Positions 33,755-42,087 of a DNA stretch of 64,000 nt are shown here, one piece after another. Location: positions 992,001 through 1,056,000 of the forward strand of contig NZ_CP076607.1 of assembly GCF_018966525.1 (NCBI RefSeq), read 5' to 3'. The notes below the pieces were generated by a model. The model was not told the DNA's origin. It searched no databases and saw only the letters and a list, made by a program, of their open reading frames with translations. The stretch comes from Paenibacillus sophorae (GTDB lineage: Bacteria > Bacillota > Bacilli > Paenibacillales > Paenibacillaceae). The translations under genes and the position numbers were made by a program. Every line of letters starts with the position of its first letter. Position 1 is the first letter of the stretch.

Positions 33755-34864
33755 ATGAGTAATGAACGTATTCGAACGGGCATCATCGGCGGCTCGCTCA
33801 ATCATCAATGGGCAAGCCAGACACATATTCCTGCGCTTAGGAATAGCCCCGTGCATCAAATTACCGCTATTGCTACTTCCAAAATGGAGAGCGCCTTACA
33901 GAGCGCCGCGGCCTTGGATGTCCCTCTTGCTTTTGCAGGACATAAAGAGCTAAGCCAATCCGCTGAGGTGGAATTGGTTGTAGTGAGCATCCGGGTTCCT
34001 TTCCATTATGAAGCGGTGAAGACCGCTATTCTGGCCGGAAAGAATGTATACTGTGAGTGGCCTTTGGCAGCTACCACCAGTCAAGCCGAAGAATTGGCCG
34101 AGCTTGCCGACCAGGCCGGGATTCATCATGCGATTGGTCTTCAGGCACGGCTTGACAATGCGGTACTTGAAGCAAAGAGGAGAATTGAAAGCGGCGAAAT
34201 AGGCAGGATTCTATCCTGCACCATGCAAGTATCCACTCAAGGCAAAGGCGGTGTGACGGACCGAAAGGGTGCATACCTGTTGATGGAGGAAAATGGCGCT
34301 ACGCTGCTCACGATTAATGGGGGGCATTCTCTGGACGTTCTGTGTTATCTTTTGGGTGATTTCAAGGAATTGTCTGCTGCAATGAACAGTAACTATTTAC
34401 AAGCCGTTTTTACGGATACAGGAGAACCAGCAGCTAAGAATACAGCGGATCAGATTATGATTCACGGGACATTGAAAAGCGCGGCATCGGTTTCCGTCCA
34501 TATTCAAGGAGGCGCCTATCCGGGGTTCACTATGGATATCCAGGGTGAGAAAGGAGTTATCCGGCTGCGGCAGCAGTCTTCAGTGGGACATGTGCAGTTT
34601 GGAAATTTGCAGCTTCAGCAGGCGGTGTATGCACCCGGCAGCTCGGCAGCAAGCAGCATGGATGACTTTATAACCGTTCTCCCTGAGAAAGAGGAGACCA
34701 GGTCCCCCGTGCAAAATGTTCTAAAGGCTCACACAGTACTTGCCAGGGATATTCTTGATCATACCTTTCAATCAGCAAATTTTCATGATGCGCTACGGCT
34801 CCATCGGCTATTGGACACCATCAGGCAAGCAGCATCCACGGGACAACGGCTGAAGCTGAGCTGA
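33755..34864 (+). CDS. Gfo/Idh/MocA-family protein, Gal80-like
   Basis: A 369-residue protein with an N-terminal NAD(P)-binding fold (RTGIIGGSLNHQWASQTHIPAL) and the Gfo/Idh/MocA C-terminal domain. The usual EKP motif with its catalytic Lys is replaced by CEWPLA near residue 110, as in the Gal80-type branch. It may therefore bind a nucleotide without normal dehydrogenase activity. The ATG follows TGGAGG; an open frame extends upstream without a ribosome site. It is divergent from a LysR gene with a shared operator-like palindrome and precedes an aldehyde dehydrogenase. Confidence 0.85.
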   Translation: MSNERIRTGIIGGSLNHQWASQTHIPALRNSPVHQITAIATSKMESALQSAAALDVPLAFAGHKELSQSAEVELVVVSIRVPFHYEAVKTAILAGKNVYCEWPLAATTSQAEELAELADQAGIHHAIGLQARLDNAVLEAKRRIESGEIGRILSCTMQVSTQGKGGVTDRKGAYLLMEENGATLLTINGGHSLDVLCYLLGDFKELSAAMNSNYLQAVFTDTGEPAAKNTADQIMIHGTLKSAASVSVHIQGGAYPGFTMDIQGEKGVIRLRQQSSVGHVQFGNLQLQQAVYAPGSSAASSMDDFITVLPEKEETRSPVQNVLKAHTVLARDILDHTFQSANFHDALRLHRLLDTIRQAASTGQRLKLS

Positions 34865-34895
34865 CCCAAGTTTTCGCAGAATGATGGCATTTTGA

Positions 34896-34936
34896 AAAAA
34901 GCTTGCTTTAGGCTTGTTCAGCCGGAGTGAGCTTTT
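34896..34936 (+). terminator. Terminator after the Gal80-like gene
   Basis: AAAAAGCT...GGC pairs with GCC...AGCTTTT around a TTGTTCA loop. The right arm runs into the 19-bp tandem repeat. Confidence 0.6.
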
Positions 34937-34969
34937 GATATTTTAGCAGACTTTTGATATTTTAGCGGA
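34932..34969 (+). repeat. Two tandem 19-bp repeats
   Basis: CTTTTGATATTTTAGCAGA (34932-34950) is followed directly by CTTTTGATATTTTAGCGGA (34951-34969), one mismatch. They lie 52 bases before the aldehyde dehydrogenase start. They may be a regulator site or simple slippage duplication. Confidence 0.8.
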
Positions 34970-35020
34970 TAAGTGTAATATGATAGTTCGTAGAACGCAT
35001 CAAACGGAGGATGTTGTAGA

Positions 35021-36391
35021 ATGGTGAGCTATGGAAGGCTGATCGACAGACAACGATCTTTTTTTGCGAGCGAGGCAACAAAAGAATTAAGCTATCGGAT
35101 CGACGCGCTTCGCCGTCTTAAAGCAGGCATACAGAAGCATGAAAGACAGCTGATCAATGCTTTAAAAGCGGATCTGAACAAATCCGAATTCGAAGCTTAC
35201 TCGACGGAAATTGGAATTGTTCTTGAGGAAATCAGCTTTACGCTGAGGCATTTGCGGGCATGGGCCAAGCCTCGTAAGGTAAAGACGCCGATCACTCATT
35301 TTGGCACCAGGGGGTACATTTATTCCGAGCCGTACGGCTCGGCCTTGATCCTCGCTCCCTGGAATTATCCGTTTCAATTGGCCGCCGCTCCATTGATCGG
35401 CGCAATCGCGGCAGGAAACTGCGCGGTCCTGAAGCCGTCGGAATTAACCCCGAGGACTTCGGAGACAATCGGAGAGATCATCCGTACAAGCTTTCAGGAA
35501 GACTATATTTCTGTCGTTCAGGGCGGTATTGAAACGAGCGAGGCGCTGCTTGCGGAGAAGTTCGACTATATCTTCTTTACCGGGAGCGTTCCGGTCGGGA
35601 AGATCGTCATGATCGCTGCCGCAAAGCATCTGACGCCGGTGACCCTGGAGCTTGGGGGGAAAAGCCCTTGCATCGTTCATGAAGACGCCAATCTTAAGCT
35701 GGCCGCGAGGCGCATTGCTTGGGGGAAGTTCATGAACGCCGGACAAACCTGCGTAGCGCCGGATTATATCTACGTCCATCAAAGCGTTAAAGACCGTTTT
35801 CTGAGTGAGCTGGAAAGCGCGGTAAAGGAATTGTACGGGGAACGGCCTCTGCTGAATCCGGACTACACGCGGATTGTCGGCAGGAAGCATTTTGACCGGC
35901 TTGGGGCGTTTCTGGGGAATGGAACACTGGCATTCGGCGGAGGAACGGACCCAGAGAGATTAACCATCGAACCAACCGTTCTAACGGACATTGGCTGGGA
36001 AGATCCAGTGATGCAGGAGGAGATTTTCGGGCCTGTCCTACCGGTGCTGGAATACCGCCATCTGTCCGAGGCGATTTCCAGGATACGCAACCAGCCGCGG
36101 CCGCTTGCACTGTATTTATTCACGGAAAGCAACAGCGTGCAGGAGGAAGTGCGGGAGAGCGTTTCTTTCGGCGGAGGCTGCATCAATGATACCGTATATC
36201 ATATCGTTTCGCCGTACCTGCCTTTTGGCGGAGTAGGGAGCAGCGGGATGGGGGCATATCATGGGCAAGCGAGCTTCGATACGTTCTCGCACAGCAAGAG
36301 TGTTATGAAGCAGACGACATGGTTCGATCTCCCGTTCCGGTACCCGAACCGGAAGAACGGGCTTAAGAGCATCAAGCGGTTCTTGAAATGA
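35021..36391 (+). CDS. Aldehyde dehydrogenase (class 3 / YwdH-like)
   Basis: A 456-residue NAD(P)-dependent aldehyde dehydrogenase of the short class 3/fatty aldehyde group. Visible are the coenzyme site ILAPWNYPFQL, the KPSELTPRTS segment, FTGSVPVGK, the catalytic Glu in LELGGKSPC (about residue 209) and the catalytic Cys in NAGQTCVAPDY (about 243). The C-terminal LPFGGVGSSGMGAYHG block is intact. CGGAGGATG precedes the ATG. A fragment of a sister copy lies 2.4 kb upstream. It oxidises medium- or long-chain or aromatic aldehydes; the exact one is unknown. Confidence 0.93.
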   Translation: MVSYGRLIDRQRSFFASEATKELSYRIDALRRLKAGIQKHERQLINALKADLNKSEFEAYSTEIGIVLEEISFTLRHLRAWAKPRKVKTPITHFGTRGYIYSEPYGSALILAPWNYPFQLAAAPLIGAIAAGNCAVLKPSELTPRTSETIGEIIRTSFQEDYISVVQGGIETSEALLAEKFDYIFFTGSVPVGKIVMIAAAKHLTPVTLELGGKSPCIVHEDANLKLAARRIAWGKFMNAGQTCVAPDYIYVHQSVKDRFLSELESAVKELYGERPLLNPDYTRIVGRKHFDRLGAFLGNGTLAFGGGTDPERLTIEPTVLTDIGWEDPVMQEEIFGPVLPVLEYRHLSEAISRIRNQPRPLALYLFTESNSVQEEVRESVSFGGGCINDTVYHIVSPYLPFGGVGSSGMGAYHGQASFDTFSHSKSVMKQTTWFDLPFRYPNRKNGLKSIKRFLK

Positions 36392-36416
36392 CAAAGCTTA
36401 GGCTAGGGAAGAGTGG

Positions 36417-36466
36417 AAAAGAGAATATCACACTCCATTTCACTGGGGAGAGATATCCTCTTCATT
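36417..36466. terminator. Bidirectional terminator between aldehyde dehydrogenase and odhB
   Basis: AAGAGAATATC (36419-36429) pairs imperfectly with GATATCCTCTT (36452-36462). T-rich tails exist on both strands between the convergent genes. Confidence 0.5.
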
Positions 36467-36517
36467 TTAGACAAAAAGCCATAGAATGAAGCCGTGCTAT
36501 CGCGACAGATTCTGCGC

Positions 36518-37822
36518 TTAGCCTTCCAGCAGCAGCGCTTCAGGGTCCTCCAGCAGTTCTTTGACCTTGACAAGGAAGCTTACCGCTTCGGCTCCGTCAA
36601 CGATCCGGTGATCGTAGGACAGGGCGATGTACATCATCGGCTTGTTAACGGTCGTTACTTCGTCGATGGCGATCGGGCGGAGCTGGATTTTGTGCATGCC
36701 CAGAATGCCGACCTGCGGAGCATTCAGGATCGGTGTCGACAGCAGGGAACCAAATACGCCGCCGTTGGTAATCGTGAAGGTGCCGCCCTGAAGATCGGAG
36801 AGGGCGAGCGTGTTGGCACGGGCTTTGGCGGCGAGCTCGGCGATCTGCCGCTCGATCTGCGGGAAGCTGAGCCGGTCGGCCTCCCTCACCACTGGCACGA
36901 CCAGTCCTTCCTTGGCGGACACGGCGATGCCGATATCATAATACTTCTTGATGATGAGGTCCTCGCCGTCAATCTCGGCATTGAGCAGCGGATACGCCTT
37001 AAGCGCGCCGACCACCGCTTTGGTGAAGAAGGACATGAAGCCGAGGCCGATGTCATGCTTCTCCTTGAAGTTATCCTTGCGCCGCTTGCGGATATCGAGG
37101 ATCGCGGTCATGTCCACCTCGTTGAAGGTGGTCAGCATGGCCGCCGTATGCTGCGCCTCCACGAGGCGGCTTGCAATCGTCAACCGTCTGCGCGACATGC
37201 GCTTGCGCTCGGTCTCCTTGCCGTCCGCCGCCTTGGCCTCAGGCGGCGTGCCGCCGGCCGGTGCGCCCTGCGTGGGCGCGGCCGGCTTCGGCGCAGCGGG
37301 CGCCGCTGCTGCGCCGAAGGTCTTCACATCGGCCTGGCCAATCCGGCCGATGGGATCGCGCGCGCCGACCTCGCCGAGGTCGATGCCGCGCTCGCGCGCG
37401 AGCTTGCGCGCACCCGGCGTAGCCAGGTACGCGGCGCCGCTCTCGGCGGCCGGGCCCTCCGGGGCGGCCGCCAGGGTCCCGGCTGGCTGCGCTGCCGGCT
37501 GCTGCGCCGCCGGCGAAGCCGCAGGCGCTTCCGGCGCGGCTGGCTTGCCGCTGTCCGCTGCCGAAGCCTCTTCGGCTCCGCCGCTTCCAGCGCTGCCGAT
37601 CAAGCCGATCACTTCGCCGACCGCGACATTGTCTCCGTCTCTGCGCAAGATGGCGGAAATGACGCCGCTCTCCTCCGCGCTGATTTCCAGGTTTACCTTA
37701 TCCGTCTCAAGCTCTGCCAGCACATCCCCCTGGCCGACATGGTCGCCTTCTTTTACGATCCACTTGTAGATCGTTCCTTCGGTAATGGATTCGCCCAGAT
37801 CGGGCACTTTAATTTCGGACAC
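36518..37822 (-). CDS. odhB: Dihydrolipoamide succinyltransferase, E2 of 2-oxoglutarate dehydrogenase
   Basis: The 434-residue E2 core of the 2-oxoglutarate dehydrogenase complex (TCA cycle), which transfers succinyl from lipoamide to CoA. Domains: lipoyl domain (1-77, lipoylated Lys in ETDKVNLEI), a long Ala/Pro-rich linker, a peripheral-subunit-binding domain (ATPGARKLARERGIDLGEVG, about 132-151), a second Ala/Pro linker and the catalytic domain with the HxxxD motif (SYDHRIVDGAEA) near residue 408. The start is a GTG behind GGGGAGGT. It follows odhA on the same strand with a 31-base gap. The E3 gene is not in the window. Confidence 0.96.
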   Translation of the reverse strand: MSEIKVPDLGESITEGTIYKWIVKEGDHVGQGDVLAELETDKVNLEISAEESGVISAILRRDGDNVAVGEVIGLIGSAGSGGAEEASAADSGKPAAPEAPAASPAAQQPAAQPAGTLAAAPEGPAAESGAAYLATPGARKLARERGIDLGEVGARDPIGRIGQADVKTFGAAAAPAAPKPAAPTQGAPAGGTPPEAKAADGKETERKRMSRRRLTIASRLVEAQHTAAMLTTFNEVDMTAILDIRKRRKDNFKEKHDIGLGFMSFFTKAVVGALKAYPLLNAEIDGEDLIIKKYYDIGIAVSAKEGLVVPVVREADRLSFPQIERQIAELAAKARANTLALSDLQGGTFTITNGGVFGSLLSTPILNAPQVGILGMHKIQLRPIAIDEVTTVNKPMMYIALSYDHRIVDGAEAVSFLVKVKELLEDPEALLLEG

Positions 37823-37853
37823 AGGCCGCTACCTCCCCAAATTGTGATTAATG

Positions 37854-40739
37854 CTATCGTGACACCGTCCCGGAAGGAGACGGTACAGCCGCTTTCGTTT
37901 GCGAGTTCGAGTTCAGTGCTTCCGTGACGATTCTGCGTTGTTCAAAGGTGTGGACGTCCGCATACCCGCTGGCCGGGCTTGAGCGTTCCGGACGGCCGAT
38001 ATACCGTACAGCGGTATTGCTTGGCGCAATGGCGCGCAGCCGCGGCTCGATATAGCTCCAGGCGCCCATGTTCTTCGGTTCCTCCTGGACCCAGATGATC
38101 TCCTGCAGAGAAGTAAAATCGTTCAGGTAGACGGCCAATTCGCGCGCCGGGAACGGGTAGAGCTGTTCAAAGCGCAGGATATGCAGCCAGGACAAGTCCT
38201 GGCCCGCTGCCGCTTCCAATTCGGCTTGCAGGTCAATGGCGATTTTTCCGCTGCATACGACCAGACGTTTCACTGCGCCCGGAGTCTGCCCGAGCAGCGG
38301 TTCCGGGAGCACGGGCTGAAATTGGCCGGATGCCAGCTCTAAGCCGGAAGAAGCGCTGCGCGGGTTGCGGAGCAGGCTCTTCGGCGCCATGATGACGAGC
38401 GGCTTTGCGTCCGCCTGTCCGCACAGAGATGCCTGGCGGCGGAGCAGATGGAAGTACTGCGCGGCGCTGGTAAGATTCGCAACCGTCCAGTTTTCTTCTG
38501 CGGATAGCTGCAAATACCGTTCCAATCGGCCGCTGGAGTGTTCCGGTCCTTGCCCTTCGTAGCCATGGGGCAGCAGGATGGCCAGGTTGCTGCGCTGCGT
38601 CCATTTGGCGCGTCCGGCAGAAATGAACTGGTCGATAATCACCTGCGCGGCATTGGCGAAATCGCCGTACTGCGCTTCCCACAGCACGAATGTCTCCGGT
38701 GCAAATACATTGTAGCCGTACTCGTAGCCGAGCACCGAAGCCTCCGACAACGGGCTGTTGTAGACGCCGAAGGAAGCCTTGGTATCTTCAAGCTGGTGAA
38801 GCGGAGAATAGAGTTCTCCCGTTTCACTGTCGTGAAGCACGAGATGCCGCTGCGAGAAGGTGCCGCGCTGCGCGTCCTGGCCGCTCAGACGGATTGGCGT
38901 TCCGTCCTGGAGAATGGTCGCGAAAGCCAGCGTTTCGGCCAGCGCCCAATCCACCTTTTCCCCGTCGTTCAGCAGATCCTTGCGCCGCTGCAGAATCCGC
39001 TGCAGCTTCGGGTACACCTTAAAGCCTTCGGGAAAGGACAGCAGCTGGCGGTTAATGCTCTGCAGCCTGCCCAGCGGAACAGCTGTAGGCGCTGAGCTTT
39101 CTTCATCCGTCTGCAAGGCGACGGCTGTCTTCGTTTCGCCGTTCTTTTGCTTACCCTCTTTCATCCGCTCGTAAGCCTGCTGAAGCACATTGTCCGCTTC
39201 GGCGCTCATCTTCGCCAGTTCATCCTGGGTAATCACCTTTTCGCGCTCCAGCCTCTCGGCATAAATCCGGAGAACGGTAGGATGATTCTTCACCTTGCCG
39301 TAGACGATCGGCTGGGTCATTTCGGGATCATCCATTTCATTATGTCCGTGCCTGCGGTAACCGATAAGATCGATCAGGAAATCTTTCTTGAACAGGTTGC
39401 GGTAAGCGCTGGCCAGGCGGACGGCGTCAATGCAGGCTTCCGGATCGTCAGCATTGACATGGACTATCGGAATTTCATAGCCTTTGGCAAGATCGCTTGC
39501 ATAGTGCGTGGAGCGGGAATCCTCGCTCTCTGTCGTGAAGCCGATCCGGTTATTGACGATGATGTGGATCGTTCCGCCATTCTGGTATCCCTGAAGCTTG
39601 CCGATATTCAGCGTCTCCGCTACAATGCCTTCGCCGGGGAAGGCGGCGTCTCCGTGGATCAGCACAGCCATGGCCTTGTTCGTGTTGAGCACAGGCAGCC
39701 CCGGAGCGCTTCGGTCTTCCTGGGCCGCGCGCGCAAAGCCTTCCACGACCGGGTTGACGAATTCCAAGTGGCTCGGGTTGTTGGCAAGCGTCAGACGGGC
39801 TCGTACGGTCTCGCCTTCATGGAACGCGCGGTCGGCGCCCAAATGGTATTTTACATCTCCGGTCCAGCCGTAGTTGATGCCCATGGAGCCTTCGGACGGG
39901 AACAGCTCCTTGTTTGGAGAGTGGTGGAATTCGGAGAAAATAATATCGTATGGTTTACCCAAGATATGCGCGAGCACATTCAAACGGCCCCGGTGGGCCA
40001 TCCCCATCAGGATATGCTCCGCGCCGTCGTGCGCGGCCGCGCGGACAATTTCGTCCAGCATGGGAACAAGCGCATCATTGCCTTCCAGACTGAACCGCTT
40101 CTGGCCGACGAATGTCTTATGCAGGAACGTCTCGAACTGCTCCACCTGGATGAGCCGGCCCAGCAGCCCTTTGCGTTCCGCCGGAGTCAGCGGAGCGGGC
40201 GAGGTGGCCGATTCGGCCTGGCTGTTCAACCAGCGAAGCTCCTGCTCGTCGTGGACATGGCCGAACTCGTAAGCGATCGTCTTGGTATAGGTTTGGCGCA
40301 TCCGGTGATAAGCGTCCCAGCCTGTCAGCACATCCTGCGGAGCATTCTCCCAGATAAGCGAAGCCGGCAGGGCAAGCAAATCTTCGCGCGTAAGCTCATA
40401 AGTCTCGGGGTCCAGCCATTTGGCCATGGAGGTATGGCCCTGTTCCAGCGGGTCAATGTCGGCCGCCAGATGGCCAAAAATGCGGATGCTAGCGATCAAC
40501 TTGGAGGCTCTAACCGCTTTGCGGAGCCAATCGGTATCTTCGGACAGGGACGGTCCGGGAGTTCTGGCAGCCTCGGATGTCAGCGGAGGAGGACCATAGA
40601 TGGTGAATAGTTCGCGGTAGTGGGCTTCCACTGAAGAAGGATCTTCGGCGAAATGTTCGTACTTTTCCTGAATGTAGCCCAGATTGGGACCGTAATACTT
40701 GCTCCAGACGGATTCGTTGTAGGACTCTTTGGCTGACAT
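37854..40739 (-). CDS. odhA: 2-oxoglutarate dehydrogenase E1 component
   Basis: The 961-residue thiamine-diphosphate-dependent E1 that decarboxylates 2-oxoglutarate and succinylates the lipoyl group of OdhB. Recognisable blocks are GMAHRGRLNVLAHILGKPY near residue 245, HGDAAFPGEGIVAETLN near 360 and the metal/ThDP segment DLIGYRRHGHNEMDDP near 465. The C-terminal half contains LLPHGYEGQGPEHSSGRLER near 720. Length is normal for Bacillales. The ATG follows TAGGAGGATG. It is transcribed with odhB. Confidence 0.97.
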   Translation of the reverse strand: MSAKESYNESVWSKYYGPNLGYIQEKYEHFAEDPSSVEAHYRELFTIYGPPPLTSEAARTPGPSLSEDTDWLRKAVRASKLIASIRIFGHLAADIDPLEQGHTSMAKWLDPETYELTREDLLALPASLIWENAPQDVLTGWDAYHRMRQTYTKTIAYEFGHVHDEQELRWLNSQAESATSPAPLTPAERKGLLGRLIQVEQFETFLHKTFVGQKRFSLEGNDALVPMLDEIVRAAAHDGAEHILMGMAHRGRLNVLAHILGKPYDIIFSEFHHSPNKELFPSEGSMGINYGWTGDVKYHLGADRAFHEGETVRARLTLANNPSHLEFVNPVVEGFARAAQEDRSAPGLPVLNTNKAMAVLIHGDAAFPGEGIVAETLNIGKLQGYQNGGTIHIIVNNRIGFTTESEDSRSTHYASDLAKGYEIPIVHVNADDPEACIDAVRLASAYRNLFKKDFLIDLIGYRRHGHNEMDDPEMTQPIVYGKVKNHPTVLRIYAERLEREKVITQDELAKMSAEADNVLQQAYERMKEGKQKNGETKTAVALQTDEESSAPTAVPLGRLQSINRQLLSFPEGFKVYPKLQRILQRRKDLLNDGEKVDWALAETLAFATILQDGTPIRLSGQDAQRGTFSQRHLVLHDSETGELYSPLHQLEDTKASFGVYNSPLSEASVLGYEYGYNVFAPETFVLWEAQYGDFANAAQVIIDQFISAGRAKWTQRSNLAILLPHGYEGQGPEHSSGRLERYLQLSAEENWTVANLTSAAQYFHLLRRQASLCGQADAKPLVIMAPKSLLRNPRSASSGLELASGQFQPVLPEPLLGQTPGAVKRLVVCSGKIAIDLQAELEAAAGQDLSWLHILRFEQLYPFPARELAVYLNDFTSLQEIIWVQEEPKNMGAWSYIEPRLRAIAPSNTAVRYIGRPERSSPASGYADVHTFEQRRIVTEALNSNSQTKAAVPSPSGTVSR

Positions 40740-41154
40740 GAAACATCCTCCTAACAGTTAAACTCCAAAGGTGGCGGTGAACAAGGAGGGCCCGCTTTTG
40801 GAGCTTCGATGGTTACGTTTACATTCTATAATAAAAAGAAACCATTATAAAGTAAGTGCCTCATCCTATTGTGCTACTTTCAACATTTGTAATCAATTCA
40901 AGCTTTCGTCCAATTCGTTCGAAAAAAGGCATAATTTTGAGCAGGACCAACATAGAGGGTTCTCTGTTTTCAAAATTAATGGTTAGCAGACTTGAAAAAT
41001 GGGTATTTGTCATATATAGTTCATTCATACTACTAAGATCATACATATGTTCAAGTTATTTCTACTTCCGGGTGCCGTTTGATCAACTCTATTTTTTTCT
41101 CCGCGCATACTTACTTATTTCCAAAATTCGACACACTTTTGGGCAAGCTTCTTG
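40740..41154. other. Long intergenic region between odhA and the sinI-like leader
   Basis: This 415-base AT-rich gap holds no gene I can support. The minus-strand odhA leader contains a small dyad, CTCCAAA and TTTGGAG at about 40763-40804, and a TATTAT/TATAAT-rich zone near 40830-40855 that may hold the odhA promoter. A 61-codon minus-strand frame (40861-41046) lacks a ribosome site. Confidence 0.4.
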
Positions 41155-41160
41155 TATAAT
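41155..41160 (+). promoter_or_regulatory. -10 box for the riboswitch-sinI transcript
   Basis: A consensus TATAAT ends about 48 bases upstream of the riboswitch. No good -35 hexamer is visible at 16-18 bases, so an activator or alternative recognition is possible. Confidence 0.4.
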
Positions 41161-41207
41161 ATTCTTGCAAGACTCGTTGTAATGAGAACAAGATCAGATC
41201 CTTGAAT

Positions 41208-41304
41208 AGCAAGGGTCCAGTAAAAGGTAAACTTGCTGAAAGGCAGGGGCACAAAGTCTCGGGTCTAAGGTAATTTTTATATACTACGACGGCCGGACTG
41301 CCTG
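41208..41304 (+). ncRNA. Cyclic-di-GMP-I (GEMM) riboswitch
   Basis: The leader contains the GEMM-I elements in order: GGTAAAC, a hairpin with a GAAA tetraloop (TTGCTGAAAGGCAGG), the tetraloop-receptor-like GGGGCACAAAGTCTC, GGGTCTAAGG, a short variable hairpin, and the terminal ACGACGGCCGGACTGCC block. This order and spacing match the class-I c-di-GMP aptamer. It ends just before the ribosome site of the SinI-like gene. Expression-platform behaviour, on or off, cannot be decided by eye. Confidence 0.82.
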
Positions 41305-41309
41305 GGGAC

Positions 41310-41332
41310 AAAAATCTTAGGAGGAGATTTTT
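41310..41332 (+). promoter_or_regulatory. Hairpin presenting the sinI-like ribosome site in its loop
   Basis: AAAAATCT (41310-41317) pairs perfectly with AGATTTTT (41325-41332); the seven-base loop TAGGAGG is the Shine-Dalgarno sequence, and the TTG start codon begins at the last base of the stem. Placed directly after the c-di-GMP aptamer, this looks like part of a translational or mixed expression platform. Confidence 0.55.
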
Positions 41333-41484
41333 TGGACAAGTCCAACCAGGGGAACATCGGAGAGCTGCAGACGTCAGAGCTTGATATGGAATGGGTGTAT
41401 TTGCTTCTGAAAGCAAAGAAGCAAGGGCTCCAAGTGGATGAGATTCGTCGGTTCTTCAATGACAGGACCCTTAAGGCAATGTAG
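41332..41484 (+). CDS. SinI-like antirepressor, 50 residues
   Basis: A TTG-started 50-codon frame with AGGAGG seven bases upstream. The core ELDMEWVYLLLKAKKQGLQ and VDEIRRFF matches the SinI domain: acidic residue-x-x-W, two helices, and IRxF near the end. In Bacillus SinI binds SinR and relieves repression of biofilm genes. The SinR-like protein is encoded on the opposite strand 95 bases away and carries a related C-terminal segment. The gene lies behind a c-di-GMP-I riboswitch, so its synthesis should respond to c-di-GMP. Confidence 0.8.
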   Translation: MDKSNQGNIGELQTSELDMEWVYLLLKAKKQGLQVDEIRRFFNDRTLKAM

Positions 41485-41524
41485 CAAGAGGGGTCTGACA
41501 GGGCATTATCAATTGAAATTTGAG

Positions 41525-41556
41525 AGAGGACATGGCGGCGCGGCGTCATGTCCTCT
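41525..41556. terminator. Terminator between the convergent sinI-like and sinR-like genes
   Basis: AGAGGACATG and CATGTCCTCT form a perfect ten-pair stem around a GC-rich loop. The flanking T content is modest, so it may act on both strands but with moderate strength. Confidence 0.6.
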
Positions 41557-41579
41557 GTATGTTTGTGGGCTTTGCTGGG

Positions 41580-41924
41580 TCACTGGTCCTTCTGTTCAAG
41601 ACGCCATTTCTGGTAATCCAGAAACTCCTTAAACTCGCGTTTACTGACGCCCGAAGCCATAGCCTCCTGAACCAGTTTGAACCATTCGGAATCCAGCGGT
41701 TCCTCCTGCGTATCGGAAATCTCCCCATAGAGAAGAACGTGAACGGGAACGTCCAGAGCCTCGGCAATTTTTTCAATGAATTGGATAGAGGGGTTGGATT
41801 GAATGTTGCGTTCAACATTGCTTAAGTATGATTTGGCCACATCAGCCTTGCCCGCCAGCTCGGATAAAGATAATCCCTTCTCCAGACGAAGATGCTGAAT
41901 GTGTTGTCCTATATTATCTGGCAC
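41580..41924 (-). CDS. SinR-like transcriptional regulator
   Basis: A 114-residue regulator with an N-terminal Xre-type helix-turn-helix (IGQHIQHLRLEKGLSLSELA then VAKSYLSNVERN, residues 5-40). The C-terminal segment PLDSEWFKLVQEAMASG...FKEFL (about 77-103) resembles SinI, the dimer and antirepressor interface of SinR. The start is GTG; the GGAGGG lies about 14 bases upstream, slightly far. A SinI-like protein is encoded convergently. A role in matrix/motility switching is inferred from the family. Confidence 0.85.
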   Translation of the reverse strand: MPDNIGQHIQHLRLEKGLSLSELAGKADVAKSYLSNVERNIQSNPSIQFIEKIAEALDVPVHVLLYGEISDTQEEPLDSEWFKLVQEAMASGVSKREFKEFLDYQKWRLEQKDQ

Positions 41925-42087
41925 GATGAGTTACGCCCCCCTCCTTGTTTTTGGTACTAGTATAGCAAAGGTCCGCATACAAGGCAAAGCAGGCATTTTC
42001 CAGAAATTCTAACGAATCTGAAAGCTATCGGCGGCTGGGCGCTGCCTTCTATCCCTTCGATTTCTGCGGCGGCGCGCCAGCGAATCG

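Noticed and set aside
34932..34969. CRISPR-like repeat
   Set aside because: Only two copies, directly abutting with no spacer, and no cas genes nearby.
36494..37927. 477-codon open frame on the plus strand
   Set aside because: It is the antisense shadow of odhB, whose lipoyl, binding and catalytic domains are unmistakable; the plus frame is a low-complexity Arg/Gly/Ala product of the GC-rich linker.
39147..40610. 487-codon open frame on the plus strand
   Set aside because: Antisense to odhA, a full-length recognised enzyme; no ribosome site and no recognisable family.
40861..41046. 61-codon minus-strand frame in the odhA/sinI gap
   Set aside because: No ribosome site, no terminator and no recognisable family in an AT-rich intergenic stretch.
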